From: Trebouxia sp. TZW2008 | Taxonomy: Eukaryota > Chlorophyta > Trebouxiophyceae > Trebouxiales > Trebouxiaceae | Assembly (NCBI GenBank): GCA_002118135.1 | Contig: BDIU01000301.1 | Span: 205,058 to 269,057 of the forward strand | DNA length: 64,000 nt | Direction of reading: 5' to 3' | In this document: piece after piece, positions 1 through 15,853 of the stretch | Numbering within the stretch: the stretch's first letter is position 1 | Layout of the letters: each line of letters starts with the position of its first letter | Made by a program: the position numbers and the translations under genes | The notes under the pieces: model-generated | Databases searched by the model: none | What the model was told of the DNA's origin: nothing | What the model saw: only the letters and a program-made list of their open reading frames with translations

Positions 1-2578
<2,578 letters not shown>

Positions 2579-5500
2579 ATGGTGTCTTTGAAGGAAGTGC
2601 AGCGGTCTGCAGCTCTAGCCTTCAGTCCGAATGCATCCTTCTTGGCTGCCGGCACCGTGGCCGGGGCCATCGATGTCTCTTTCTCGACAACATCAACTCT
2701 AGAGGTGTGGCACCCAGCTTATGCATTCAGCAGAGGCATTGACATGAAGCAAGTCAAGCATGACTATGTAATGCAATGGCAATGCTTTCCAGGTGTTCAA
2801 GCTTGACTTCTCCTCGAATAGCCATGAGCTTCCTCTGGCTGGCCAAGCTGTGAACGCTCCAGAAAGGTTTCACAGGCTGAGCTGGAATGCCTTTGCCTTT
2901 GGCACACCAGAGCAAGAGAAGTACCCGGTATGGCTGATTATGCCTGCTAGGTCACTGGTTGAGAACAATAGACTTGACTGAGCAGGATTTGCACTTGTGT
3001 TGCAGCATGGCATCATTGCTGGTGGGCTAGCAGATGGATCAGTCGCTCTATGGGATGCGCATCAACTGTTGCGAATGCGCTTAGAGACTGCTCAGCTTGC
3101 AAAGGAGACAAAGCATCACGGCGCAGTAAGTTCAGTAGCGACATCACTACATCATACCAAGTCACCTTTGGCTCCCATGCAGTCTACGTCACTCCGTACA
3201 ATGCAGTAGAAACAATGGTCAAATTTCAAGCAGTGCTTGGTGCCTGTATGCAGGTCAAGGGGCTTGCATTCAACCAATTGAGCCCAAATTTGTTAGCTTC
3301 TGGGGGTGCTGATGGCGATATCATCATATGGGATGTTGCCAATCCCAGGAAGCCTACAGCGTTTCCTCCTCTGAAGGTGATCATAGTGACAACTTGTTCT
3401 CAGAATGCAATCACCTTGCAAAGGTCCATCATCCAATGTGGACAAGCCGAGGGCCAGCACCAGAGCATCTCGCATGTATTGCTAGAAGTCTCACAGCTCA
3501 TCATGCGTGCATACACCTATACCTGCTTGTCAGCTGACATTGCCCACGTGCCTACATCTGCCTGCCAGCAGGTCTGACTGCCAGCACTCTGCACAACACT
3601 GTTTACAGTATCATCAACAGCACTGTCAGTGGCACCATCAAATCCTTATGGCAGAACACACGCTGCAAGTGGCCCATGCTCTCTGGAGCATGCATCCACT
3701 CAAACATTTTCTGCAGAGTCGGGCACCCAGTCAAGGAGCAGGCGCAGAGATTGCAGACATTGCCTGGAACCGCAAAGTGCAGCATATACTGGCGTCCTGC
3801 ACTGTGGGTGGCAGCGTCACTGTGTGGGACCTAAAAAAGCAGCAGCCAGTCCTGAACATCAGAGACAGCTCAGGGTATTACACTTGATGCAGCAGCAGGC
3901 TGCATTGTGACCATGCATTGCTTTCATGCACTGCTGTCATGCAACCACTGCTGTGGTTGAACCGGCTCCAGCATTGCGCTGTCTATTACTCCTAAGCCTC
4001 AGATGCTAGCAGATTTGCAGCATCACTGCTGGCACAAACAGTACGTTCTCGCCCAAAATGCTTGTTGGCTTTTCCCTGTGTCATCATGCGTTGCATTCCA
4101 GCCTGTCTGGCTGTGCTTTTGCGTACCACACATGCCATACTTAGCTGCTCTGCTTCACTGGCAACATGGCTTCAGATGGCTACTGTGTTGCAAAGCCAGC
4201 TTCATATGTTCTGTGCAGGAAGTTGCGCAGGTGTTCCTCCATGCAATGGCACCCCACCCTTTCCACTCTGCTCATGGTTGCCTGTGAAGATGACATGTCC
4301 CCAACAATCCAGCTGTGGGACTTGCGCACTGCTGCAGCCATGACACCAGCCAGAGAATTGTTGGGTCATAACAAGGCAAGCACATGCACTCAAGATTTTG
4401 CTAGCATGCTGCTGGTCAACAGACCAGCTGCCCCATTAATGCTCCCCAAGCAAACTTGACTCAGCAAACGCTGCACCTGTCTGCCAGCAATGTACTGCCA
4501 CTATCAAACTGTCAGGTTTTCAAACAAAATGCAAGCATCAACAATAGAAAGATAGAAGCAGCACCCGCAATGACTGATCTGCTGCAAATGTATACTTGCT
4601 GGCAAGCAGCCGTGGCCCAAAAGATGCTTCATATGATTGAGAGGATCCTGCAGTCCTGTACTGCTGCATGCAAGCTGGGGTCGCGTCAGAAAACACAGCC
4701 CAACAACGCTGGGTCACATTCATCTGTCTAACGCATATCTTGCCCGGCATAAGTACAGCCCGTCTTTTGCCGCATTTGGCAATTTTCGTGGTACTGACAA
4801 TCAGGTTGGTCATGTGTCAGCATGTGCTGTCCATGTCCTGGTTAGGCCATGATGCAGGCCTGTTGCTCAGCAGAGCCCCAGACCATCGCACACTACTGTG
4901 GCATAACACATCTGTGGAGGTCATGGCTGACAGCTGGCAACCCTTGGATCACTGACACTTGTATTCATCTTCTGGCAGGGAGTGCTGTCCATGTCCTGGT
5001 CAGGCCATGATGCAGGCCTGTTGCTCAGCAGTGCAAAAGACCATCGCACACTTCTGTGGGATGTTGCATCTGGGGAAGTCCTGGGTGAGGTCCCGGCTGG
5101 AGACAGCTGGGACTTCACCGTTGCGTGGTCACCAAACAATCCTGGAGTGTTTGCTACCAGCTCGTACGGGACAGGGGAAGGCAGTTCTGGCAAGGTACTG
5201 GCCTCATCAGGCAATGCTCTTGCAAACAAGCCGCTTTTCCAACATGCATGCTGCAAACAATTTGAAAAAAAGCTGTTTTGCAGACACATGAACAGCAACA
5301 GTCAGCAGCAAAGCTGGCACATGCTGGCATAGCCTTGCGGTCAAGCATGCATTAATTTTGTTTTCATGCTATGCTCCTCCAAGTGCCTGTAATGTCAGAT
5401 CATGACCAATGCTAAGCATCTCACAATTTTGTACACTCTGTAGCAAGCGCAAAAGCGCTTTATTTTGCCTAAGCTACTTCAGGTGAGTTGCACGCAGACT

Positions 5501-8500
5501 CCATTCTGTGTGCTATCAGATATCCTCATGAGCGACATCTGGGTACTGACCGCGATATGCTTGAGGCCTTTGTTTGTGATGCTATATACTCAGCAATGAT
5601 CCTGGTTGCGCAGCTGCGGATTTGTAGCTTGGCGTCTTTTGGGTCCCCTGGGACCACTGAGACGGTCAACGACGACTTCAGCATGAGCTCAGTGCCTGCA
5701 GGTATGCCCTTTGCTGCTTATGCAGTCTTGTGAACAGTCACGATACGTCTGTACACACATTGAATCAGAAGCTTCTGAGGTGACAACTTGTGCATAGCAA
5801 GTAGACGCCCTTCACCTGCATCTGTTGCCCCTCAGTTGACTATGTGCTCTGAAATCATCAGCTATTTGTCCCGCTTGCACTCTGTATGCACCAGGGCCGT
5901 TTGGCTTGTATTCTGAAGTTCACTGCATGCTTTGCAGGCTGCCAGTATGGCCAGTGATTTCATGCTGTCTGCTAGATTGCTGCCATGGCATATATGCCAA
6001 AGCCACATCATGCCCTGTTCAATGTTGGCTGCTGCGCCGAGCCTTTCACGTACTTGCTGCAGTCTCCAGCCTTAGCAGTCGTGTGATCATTTGAGCACAA
6101 CACACCTCTGCAACAGTTGGCTCAACGACGTGACTGTGCAGGCCCAGCTACACCTCTGAAGAGGGCTCCTGCATGGTTGAAGAGGCCAGCAGGTGTGGCC
6201 TTTGGCTTTGGTGGCCGCTTGGTCTCCTTCAAGAACACACCACGGCAGGGTCATGCTGGGGAGCACGTGGATGCAGGCATTGTCACCCTGTCGCATGTAA
6301 GAACTCATGGGCTAGCAAAGATATTTTAGGGCAGTTCCGCTTGTATTGAACTCAGAAGATAAATGCTTGCAACAGCTTCAAGGTCAGATTGTGTTACATG
6401 TTGCACAATGCAGGCAGTCTGCAGATGCTACGCCCTGAGTTGCATGATAGATCAACAAGCAAGGGAAGGGAAATACAGTTTGTGTTGGTGTTTATCATGC
6501 TGCATCCTATTGCATTTGATTGAATGCATGACCATGCTTTTGAGGCATGCACGGGTGCTTTGGTTGTAGCAGCATGCCTTACATTGCAATGCATGTAAAG
6601 CATGGCACACGTATTCCTTGCCAGAAGCTTGAGTCGGTCATTCTCAGGTAGACACTTATTGCAGCAAGCTCTGGCCACATCCACGTTGGGCAACATCAAA
6701 GCCACATTAGCAGACGAGCATTGGTTCAATAAATTTGACGATACGTGGGTGCTGCAGGTTGCCACTGAAGCTGAGCTGACAGAACGCGCAGAGGCCTTTG
6801 AGCAGGCAATGAATGAGAACGCCCTAGCGCATTTCTGTGACTACAAGGTGGCCAACTCTGCTGGGGATGACCAGGAGACTTGGATGTACCTCAGGATTCT
6901 CTTTGAGGCAGACCCAAAGAGGTACTGCTGCAGCTTTGGTATATGGCAACATAAATGCCTAAAGTTATAGAATACTTAGCCCGTCAAGAAGTGACGCTTC
7001 TGCAATCAAGCTGTTTTTTTATGCAAAAACATGAGCACTCCCAAGCTTGTTAGCATTGTGCAACTTCTTCAGGCCGTTTGATGCTGTGGCCCAGAAAGCG
7101 ACTGCATGTGTCATGCGGTGCTGAGCTGCGACAAGAGTCCAGCTTTGTTCATGTTCATGCAAGCAACTGCTTGAACATCCAGCCAGGCCACCTTGAGTTG
7201 ATCAGATTTTTTAATGCAGGCAGCTGCTTGAGAACCTTGGCTTTCATGATGCCTTGCCTCCTGAGCCTGTAGCAGAGCCCTCGACCCTGAGCTCTGTGGA
7301 CGCAGCAGCAGCCAGTCTTGAGGATGCTCATCTGCATAATGCTGGCTTGGGTGGTGATGGCTTTGGCGCAGATGGGCTATCTCCTCATGATGTAGACAAC
7401 GGAGACTTCTTTGAGCAGCGCGGTAGGTATCCTGGGGCGTGAGTTGAGCATTGTTTGACCATGTCTACAGTAGCAACTTTGTGATTGCCGTTAAGCTGTC
7501 CTGTTGACAATTTGCACTTGATGGCCCATCCAGCTGTATCAAAGCAGGGCTGTCAAAGCTGCCAACAAGCTGGTAACAGGGTCTTCTCTTCGTCTACAAA
7601 TAGTTTGCGCAAACTTCATCTCTCCAAGAGTTATGCCAAGAACACTCTGCGTCCTCCTGCACGTGCCAACTATGCTTTAACTGCATGGTGCTGGTTAGTG
7701 TGTCTGTCACTGCAGTGTGACTGTTGCCCAGACTCTTTGTGCATTACTTGTGTGCACAATACAGAGCCTGGGCCACATAGATGATCCTGTTGCTTTTGAC
7801 ATGCAGATGGCGGTGACTGTTTTGACACTCTGCAGCCCAGATCAGCAACGCCAAGCCCAGATAAACTATGTAGTGTTTCCTCCCTCTTTCCCGGCCCTGA
7901 GGAATCAACAGCAAGAATTCCAACTCTATGCCGTGCATTGTCTGTAACACAATCTGCAATCATCATCACTCTTGCTGTTGACCTGCAGATGATGGAGACT
8001 TCTTTGACACCCTGCAACCCAGCTCAGCAATGCCAACCCCAGACAAGCCACGTAGTGAGCTGGCCGAACCCCCCTCCCCTGCCCTCAGGGGTCTGGAGGA
8101 GTCAGCAGGGGAGTCTGAAGCTACCATTGAGCGGGCTCTGTACATTGGCAACTACAGTGCTGCTGTGGATGCCTGCATTAAGGTGGCTCTTCGTAGCAGC
8201 ATTGCCTATATGCTGCTCATGTGCTGCTGTGATTGCCTACGTGACAGTGGCTTTTTGTAGCAGCATTGCCTACATGCTGCTCATGTGCTGCTGTTTATGC
8301 CTGCATGAAGGTGCCGTTTGTAGCAGCATTGCCTATATGCTGTTTATCTCCTTGTCCTGGATGCATATCGTCAGCATGGAACCGACCCTTTTGCCACTGC
8401 TACTGCTTCCAATGGCACTGCTTTGAGCAGCTTGCGTATGCAGTGTCACGGCATTGCATTGCTTTTCTGGCACAAGCAGTACACTGCAAGGGTGCAATTG

Positions 8501-11500
8501 ACAAAAGCAGTGCATTGCTTGTATCAACAAAGCAACGCAAGGATGGCAAAGCGTGCAATGCAGAAAGCTGGTGGTTTGAACCATCAGCTTCAACGTCAAC
8601 GCGCAACGACAATGCAAGCTGCATTTGCACATGTTGCAATGAACCAAGCTCATACGCTTTGTCTCCTGAAGCGCAGTCAAGCTTGCCTGAGCTCAGCACT
8701 GCAATTGCTTCTTGACACTGCGGACTATCACCCACTCAATCTACTCCTTTCAGCTGGCTTCAGCTCTGTTCTGAGATCTGTTGTGACCATCAGTCATGCA
8801 ACTAGACAAAACAGCTCTTTTGCCGGGATTTTTGAGGATCACCGTATGTGAGCTGACCCCTTCACCCCCTCCCTCCCCCACTCATGTCAAGCTTCATGGG
8901 GATTGTTTCCGATGTGACTTGACAGCAAGTTGGGTGTGCTACTGGGCTTTGTCATGACCATTGCTGATGCTTGAGACAAGCCAGTCCAGCTATGCAGGAC
9001 TTGGGCAACACACACATAGCACCTGGGCTTGTACATGTGACACTATGAATTGTAAGACAACGATCAATGTCATTATCATTGTTGCCCATTGCTTATGCGA
9101 TTTCATAGAAGATCCGGGTGTGTTGCAGGCACAAAGGATGGCAGATGCATTGCTCATTGCTGACCTGGCTGGGCGTGATGAGCTGACCAGGGTGCAGCAA
9201 CTGTACATGAAGAAGCAGCCCAGTCCCTACATGAGGGTGGTTAAAGCCATCCAAGGCAATGACTTTGTCAGTAAGTTGACTGAAACTTCGGTCTTGCTTG
9301 TACCAGCTGTCCTTGCTTGTGGAACCCTCCAGCACCAACAGCGCACAGTTGCTTAGATGCTTTTGTTGTCAAGCTGTGCATGGACTTGCCATGCACCTTC
9401 TTGACATGCAACAATTTGGCATGCACCATTTTACACAGGCAACTGATGCAGTGTTGGCAGCTGTGACAAAGACTTGGCCAACTTTTAACACCCCTGATTC
9501 AATGACTGCACTGATTACTGCTTACTAGTCAATGGTAAGCAGTAATCAGTATGCTGACAACGACCAGTCACTGTCATTGTCAGCATCATATGCACTCTTG
9601 CAGCGTATACAAAATGTGCCAAGTGAAGCCCTGTTAGTCCTTTCTTGGTACACATCACATCAACCTACACGCAGCCTTGCGCAGTTCCCAAACAGCCTCT
9701 CTACTTTGTCATAGGGCTGGTGAAGGAGCATCCGCTGGACCAGTGGAAGGAGACTCTAAATGGGTTGTACAGTCCCTGTCATCCTTGTCTTGAGACATAT
9801 CATATGCTCCAACAAACAGCCTTTTCAGTAGCCCATCTATGTTTCTACAGGGCTGGTGAAGGAGCGTCCGCTAGACCAGTGGAAGGAGACTTTAGCCGTG
9901 CTGTGCAGCCACAGCAACCTTGACGAGTTCCAGGGTCTATGTGACGCACTAGCCAGGCGGCTGTCTGGTGGTGGCTTGCCCCATGCTGCCACGCTGTGCT
10001 GGATCTGTGCTGCTAAGGTGGACCAAGCGCTGCATGTCTGGGCTAAGGAGCTGCTCAGCAAGCAGGCCTCAGTATCTGAGCTACAGGTCAGCTGATGACT
10101 CAATCCTCACCGTCGCTTACATGTTCGATGAGACTTGTTAAGGTGTCAAACACCATGATGGTAATACCCATGCTGCGACGCTGTGCTGAATTTGCGCTGC
10201 CAAGGTGGACCAGGCGTTGCATGTATGGGCTAGGGAGCTGCTCAGCAAGCAGGCCTCCGTATCTGAGCTACAGGTGAGCTGATGGCTTAGCAATAATAGC
10301 ACTAGTTAAGAGAAAGATATCAAAGTCATGATAAGCAACAAAGTAGCAGTGGTAGCAATGATGCATGCAATGATAATGGTGCATAAGAAGAAATCATAGG
10401 CGACCATCTGCAATGTACTGTATGCGCGGACTGCTGTTGAGAGCAGGCTAGCATACCCCAAGTGCAACTGAGCTTGTGTGCCTGTGTCAAATTCTGTCAT
10501 TTGCTCACAAAAGTCATGTCAAAGCCTTCAATCACAATATTGTTCAGTGAAGCAGCCTTGACACTTCACAGCTGTCCTGCTTTGGGAACAATGCAAAAGT
10601 TTTCAGACATTTGATTGATGCAGGAGCTGATGGAGCGGGCAGTGGTGCTGACGCAAGGTGGAGGGCAGCCCCAGGCCAGCCCTGCCCTTGGTGACCTGGT
10701 CGCCCAATACTCAACCATCCTGGCATCACAGGTCAATGACACTCTCATCATTTGACTGGTCCAGACGCCTGCAGAGCAGATTTGAGTCCTATGCTGTTGT
10801 GTTCACTTGAAAGCTGCGCGTGAGCCTTTGGCAAGGGCATACAAGTACAGGATGCTGCAGTCTGGCATTGCAGATATTTTGAAGCCGACAGTTATTATGT
10901 TGAGCAGTGCCCTGCAATCTTTCCTCTTGCCTGCTATGGTGTATGCTGGCTGCTAGGCAAGTGCAAGCAATGATGTGCATGCTAGATGGTTGGCAAGCAC
11001 AAGCACTATGCATACTAAGCGGTTGACACAATTCAAATCAATCCATTTACATTTTCTGTCCTTGGGACCCAACAGGGGGGTCAACAGACAATATCCAACA
11101 CAAAACAAAACAAAACAAAAACGACAGTTCAGCCATAGAGAGCAGACAAAAGTTACCGAATCTGACTTCATGTCAAGCAGCATAGCAGTTGGCGCTAGCT
11201 AGCTAAGATATATGTCCAGCACTCTGTGTTTTCTTCCTTTGATACAAATCTACACGATGAGCCCTGTGCATGCAGCATGACCACATGATGCACCTCAGCG
11301 TGGAGATCTGGCATGAGCAATTGGTGCCCACTCATGGTACAGGTACCCCTTGGTTCATGCTGTATCTCCCCGCTGTCATGCCACTTTTGGTCATGTGGCA
11401 GGCACAGTGCTCTCCAAATTTGCCTGCTGCTTTGCTTTCCCAGCCTTCCAACCCCGCCTCGTTTGTGCAAGTCCATCACCATGATCAGATGTTGCACCTC

Positions 11501-14500
11501 AGTGTGGAGAACTGGCATGTGCAGTTGGTGCTCACGCATGCCAAGGATACCTTTTGTTCCATGCTGTATTTCCACGCTGTCATGCCACTTCCGGTCATGT
11601 GACAGGCTCTGGAAATCTGCCTGCTACTTAATTTTGCCAGCCTTCCCGCCCTGTCTCATCAGTGCAAGTCCATCAGTGTCATCAGAGGTGCACAGCAGTA
11701 TCAACAGCAGACAGGCATGCGCTCTCGGCACCTTGCTCTGACTCATGACAAGAGGAACCCACTGCCCATCAGACGTTTCTGTGCTGTCATGCATGTGGTC
11801 ATATCGCAGGAACAGCAGGTTTCAACTTTGCAGCACTGCTCTATCAATGTTACACCATCAACAGCATGCAGCAGCATCAGCAGTTTGTCTCACAGGCATA
11901 GGCAAGAGGCTCTCAAGCAAAGCACATGAGGCAATGTCTCCCAATTGTTCAGTGAGCTGACCGCAGCAAATGATGCAGCTTTGCCTTTGCTAGCTTTGCT
12001 CACAATGTCAGCTTACCTTACCAAGTTCTGCAGGGCTGCATGCACCTGCCTCAAGACTACTGCACATGGTGGCTGACCAAGGCAATGTTGCCCTGCTGGA
12101 GCTGCAATCAATAGATCGACGTACCTCCTGTCTTTGCTGAGGGCTCAGCGGGCTTGACTGAGCCTGATGCGTGTGCAGGGCCACATGCACCTGGCTTGGA
12201 GCTACAACACATGGTGGCTGACAATGGCAATGCTGCCCTGCTGGAGCTGCAACCAATACATGTTTGCTACTGCTGGTTTTGCTGGTACTTCAGCAGTGTT
12301 GACTTAGTCCTGACATCTGTGCAGGGCTGCATGCACCTGGCTTGGGACTACCTACACATGGTGGCTGACCATGGCAATGCTGCCCTGCTGGAGCTGCATT
12401 CAACACATTCTTGCTACTGCTGGTTTTGCTGGTACTTCAGCAGTGTTGACTGAGTCCTGACATTTCTGCAGGGCCGCATGCACCTGGCTTGGGACTACCT
12501 GCATATGGTGGCAGACAACGGCAATGTTGCCCTGTTGGAGCTGCGTGAACGCATCTACAACACTGGGTCAGCAGAGATCCCAGCAGATGCTGCCCCTCCT
12601 GTGTTGCCATACCAGCAGGAACCAGTAGTTGCGCAAGCTCCCCCTGCCGGTAGGACTGCACTGTTCTTACTGTGTTACACTTGTCAAACAGCTACTGGGA
12701 CTTTGATTCTGCTAATCTTGCACCAGGCTGTGCCACAAAGCGGTGTTGCAGAACAGCAAGACGCAGTGATGTTGCAGGGAACTGCCTGATTTGTTTGCAC
12801 TGATTGCAGCCTGCATGCGTAGCTGTGCCTGTTATGGCAGCACACTGTAGTCACAAGCATGTCAGTACAGCACTTTGGCACCTGAACTGCACAGCCTTGC
12901 ATGACCCTGGAGTGTACCTGTAATGCTGCTTGTGCTCCATGGCTTTGCATCCTTCTGAGGGCATAGTATGAGAGCACACAAACACTGCCAGCTTCAGCCC
13001 TGAGGAGAACTTGTGCACACTCCTTGGTTCTGCACTGCCCAACAGACCTGCCCATGTTTCCATACATCATTGCTGCAGAGTTTTCACACTCTGCTTATCT
13101 GGCATGACCTTGTTGCAGCTCCTTCTGGCTACAATGGGGGCCCAGGGTCAGTAGGAGGCAACACTTACGGTGCAGCGAACCCCTATGATGCCTACGGTCA
13201 CAGCCAGCATGCATATGGTGGTGCAGCACAGACAGCAGCCCCGTCCTCTCCATATGGGCGGCAGGCTGGCGGTGGCTTTGGTGGTGGGGGTTTTGGGAGT
13301 GCAGCAGGCGTGCCAGCCAACCCGTATGCATCTACTGCTGCTGCTGCACCGCCACCAAGCAGATCATCAGTGAGTCACATTGCATGTGCTTTAAGACACA
13401 AACTTGATGTTTTTAACATTGAAGCATTGCATTGGCTCTGGTGGTGCTGATTTTGAGAGTGCAGCAGGCGTGCCAGCCAACCCATATGCGTCTGCTGCTG
13501 CGGCTGCATCACCACAAAGCAGAACACTGGTGAGTCATCAAGCTTGTAGTCACAGATACAAAATACATTGTGACCATCTTGCTGGTGGCAGCAGCGTTTT
13601 TGGGAGCGCAGCCAGTGTGCCAGCCAACACATATGCATCTATTGCTGGGGCTGCACCACCACCAAGCAAATCATCGGTGAGTCACCAAGCTCATGCTCAC
13701 AGATACAAAAGAAAGAGATCATGACCGTCTTGCTGATGGCAGCAGCGCTTTTGGGAGCGCAACCAGTGTGCCAGCCAACCCATATGCATCTGCTGCTGCG
13801 ACTGCTGTACCGACACCCAGCGTGTCCATGGTGAGTCACACTGCTTGTGCTTACAGTGGGTCAAGAATGTCACACTTTGTTTTATGCTTGCAGGTTCCAC
13901 AAAGACCTGCTCAAGGCACCCAGCAATGGACGCCAACCATCCAGGCACCCCCTGCTCAACCCCAGTGGGGTGCCCCACCAGCCCAACCCCCCTCTCAGAG
14001 CGGCTGGCCTCAGCAGCACCCCCACCAGCAGTCAGGCTACCCTCAGCAGCAGCATGACCAGGCCTCCTTGTTTCAGCCTACCACTAACTATGGAGCAACC
14101 AGTCAGGGGCAAGGGCAGAAGGCAGCCACACCCTATGCGGGGCATGCTCCTTCAGTCTTCACCCCACAAGCCCCGTCAGCTGCTTCTGCTGGTCCACCTC
14201 CCCCACCATTGCATGTAAGCTCCTGGCTGTTTGTCCTGTAGCATTGCTCTGCAGATTTGTCGGTTGCTAGTATGTCTGTCACTAGAATCCATGATGTCAA
14301 GGTGCACCTCATTTGTGCTGTTAGAACAGTCAATGCACTCCGGGCCTCCCCAGGCCTGACCCTCCGCACATCTGACAGCAATCTTGCAAACATGTTTGTT
14401 GTGACGCACAATTGCGCTTTGTTGCAGCACGCTCAGCGTGGAAGCTCCAATGCAGCTTTTGCCTGCAGCAATTGCATTCTGATGCAGCTTTTTAGCTTTT

Positions 14501-15853
14501 GCTATGCTTTTGGCAGTTCGACTTGCTCTATAACACAAGTCATTGTCTGCAGAGCAACAAGCAATACCAGACGCCACAGTTCATTCCTCACAGCTCTCCC
14601 AAAGCAGCTGCAGCGCATCAATTCAACCCAACAGGGCAAGCGCCACAGCAATTCATGCCCCAAGCCCCTGGGGCTCTTGGGGGATTCCCAGGGATGAGTC
14701 ACCAGCAGCAATCCCAAACTGCGGCACCCCCACCTAGAGCCGCCCCCCCTCCAGCCCCTACTGGGCCTCCTGCCAATGCCAACATCATCAATGTTGACAC
14801 TTCTAAGGTAGTGATCTAGGCTTATTGTACTCTGCACCTGAAACTGTTGCCACTCTTTGAATGCACAAGTCCCAGGCACCTGCGTGGGTGAGGAAAAACA
14901 AATGCCAAAATATTGATCTTATGCCAGCGTAAAGAGCCTCTCCCGTTGATGCTCTGTCCTTGACTGTCTTTGTCCTTGCTGAGGCAAGAAGGGTCTTTTA
15001 CACAGTCAGCAAATGAAACATGGCACGCTGCATGGTATATTGAGACATCTAGATGAAGGCATTATCTGCATGTCAATGACAGTACATATATGTCCTGCAG
15101 GTATCTCCACAAGTGAACCCACTGCTGGACAGCTTGCGTACGCTTTACCAGACTTGTGCAAGCGCACCTCAGATGCAGGCTCCTAACAAGAAGCGTGAAA
15201 TGGATGACAACAGCAAGAAGATGGGTCAACTCTTTTGGAAGCTGAATGCTGGGTATGCAATGCAGCTTGTGTGCATGCACTCTGCCTGTGGCCTGAAGTT
15301 GCCTACAATGGTACCTTTTGCTGAAGTCACAGATGGAACGTCCAATGCACACAGCCACTTGTTGCTGAAGTCAGTAGCCTGTTGGCAGCAGTTACATGCA
15401 AAACAAAAGTGTGACATGTTCTGTGTGTCAAGCATACACCTCCCTTATACTTTACAGAGCAAATTGTTTGTGTATCTTGCTGCCTTGCAGGGACGTTTCT
15501 GAGCCTGTGATCCAGAAGTTGATGCAGCTCAAACAAGCCCTAGATCAAGGGGATTGGAACAAGGCAGCAAGCGTACAGGTATGCCACCTTGACAGCATTT
15601 TGACCCCAGCTTTCATGATTGATGAGCTTTGGAATGCAACACCACCGTCATTGCGTCACCCAGAGAGCATGTTCTGGTCAAGCTGTGATGCTATTTAGCA
15701 GGGCAATTTATGTGAGTCTGCACCAATTTATATGCAGCTGCTGATACTTGTGCACAACCGCAGGTCAGTTTGACTACCAGTGATTGGGATGAGTGCAGCT
15801 CCTGGCTGACAGCACTGAAACGGTTGATCAAAGTACGGCAGCTGCTGGGCTAA
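2579..15853 (+). CDS. SEC31: COPII outer-coat protein SEC31
   Basis: Forms the outer COPII cage with SEC13 on vesicles leaving the ER. Twenty-two exons join in phase to about 1219 aa: 2579-2704, 2793-2927, 3006-3125, 3254-3376, 3717-3874, 4219-4375, 4979-5194, 5614-5701, 6142-6296, 6758-6921, 7220-7422, 7989-8182, 9129-9270, 9851-10086, 10624-10731, 12472-12649, 13119-13369, 13894-14214, 14553-14807, 15101-15252, 15491-15578 and 15764-15853. Exons 1-8 encode the WD40 propeller (MVSLKEVQRSAALAFSP, IADIAWNRKVQHILAS, WHPTLSTLLMVACEDD, DAGLLLSSAKDHRTLLW). Exons 9-16 encode the alpha-solenoid (PAWLKRPAGVAFGFGGRLVS, ERPLDQWKETLAVLC). Exons 17-19 form the Gly/Pro/Gln-rich linker that binds SEC23, and exons 20-22 the conserved C-terminal helical domain. 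Intron 6 is apparently GC-AG (AAG|gcaagc). Seven intron regions contain partial copies of adjacent exons. Confidence 0.94.
4826..4945 (+). repeat. Exon echo of SEC31 exon 7
   Basis: A decayed copy of the first half of the exon at 4979. It keeps gtgctgtccatgtcctgg, ggccatgatgcaggcctgtt and the following 'gaccatcgcacact' in order, then has a deletion before 'gacagctgg'. It lies immediately upstream of the real exon. Its reading frame is open up to a tga at the end. Confidence 0.85.
7797..7890 (+). repeat. Exon echo of SEC31 exon 12 (5' part)
   Basis: A decayed copy of the acceptor side of the exon at 7989: 'ttttgacatgcagatggcgg' against 'gttgacctgcagatgatgga', followed by matching 'ttttgacac-ctgcagcccag-tcagcaacgcca-cc-cagat' blocks. 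Confidence 0.7.
8183..8345 (+). repeat. Triplicated exon-intron junction after SEC31 exon 12
   Basis: A unit of roughly 70 bases recurs three times, each with 'gtagcagcattgcctatatg' or a close variant followed by 'ctgctcatgtgctgctgt'. The unit starts with the last bases of exon 12 (gctgctgtggatgcctgcat) and its donor. The second and third units carry 'gtgattgcctacgtgacagt' and 'tttatgcctgcatgaaggtg' as decayed junctions. Confidence 0.8.
9714..9770 (+). repeat. Exon echo of SEC31 exon 14 (5' part)
   Basis: Repeats the acceptor side of the exon at 9851: 'gggctggtgaaggagcatcc' and 'gaccagtggaaggagact' match it nearly exactly. The acceptor has decayed (atag in place of acag) and the similarity stops inside the exon. 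Confidence 0.85.
10165..10272 (+). repeat. Exon echo of SEC31 exon 14 (3' part with donor)
   Basis: Repeats the last third of the exon at 9851-10086 together with its donor: 'catgctgcgacgctgtgctg', 'aaggtggaccaggcgttgca', 'gagctgctcagcaagcaggc' and 'tctgagctacag|gtgagctgatg'. It lies downstream of the real exon, the mirror image of the upstream echo. Confidence 0.88.
11102..11122. repeat. Short (AAAAC)n microsatellite
   Basis: Four imperfect AAAAC units in a SEC31 intron. Confidence 0.7.
11275..11673. repeat. Tandem duplication of about 200 bp in a SEC31 intron
   Basis: Two diverged units (near 11275-11475 and 11478-11673) share 'gatgcacctcagcgtggaga/ttgcacctcagtgtggaga', 'catgctgtatctcc-cgctgtcatgccac' and 'gtgcaagtccatca'. 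A third, shorter fragment lies near 11745-11810. I cannot match the unit to an exon of this window. Open frames on either strand here simply reflect the duplication. Confidence 0.75.
12033..12405 (+). repeat. Three exon echoes of SEC31 exon 16
   Basis: Copies near 12033, 12176 and 12322, about 146 bases apart, precede the real exon at 12472. Each has 'tg cag gg(c/g)', 'atgcacctg', 'catggtggctgac' and 'gccctgctggagctgca', then diverges where the complete exon goes on. The third copy (12324-12400) is still open in the SEC31 frame; the first two are progressively worse. All keep a cag acceptor. Confidence 0.9.
13437..13835 (+). repeat. Three exon echoes of SEC31 exon 17 (3' end with donor)
   Basis: Copies ending near 13531, 13678 and 13831 repeat the end of the exon at 13119-13369: 'gtgccagccaacccatatgc', a GCT/GCA alanine run, 'caccaccaagca' and a gtgagtca donor. 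Spacing is about 150 bases. A cag that could serve as acceptor precedes the last two, but it puts them out of the SEC31 frame. Confidence 0.85.

Noticed and set aside
11195..11602. Overlapping open frames on both strands rich in His, Met and Leu
   Set aside because: They arise from a 200-base duplication inside a SEC31 intron. They have no splice partners and do not fit SEC31.
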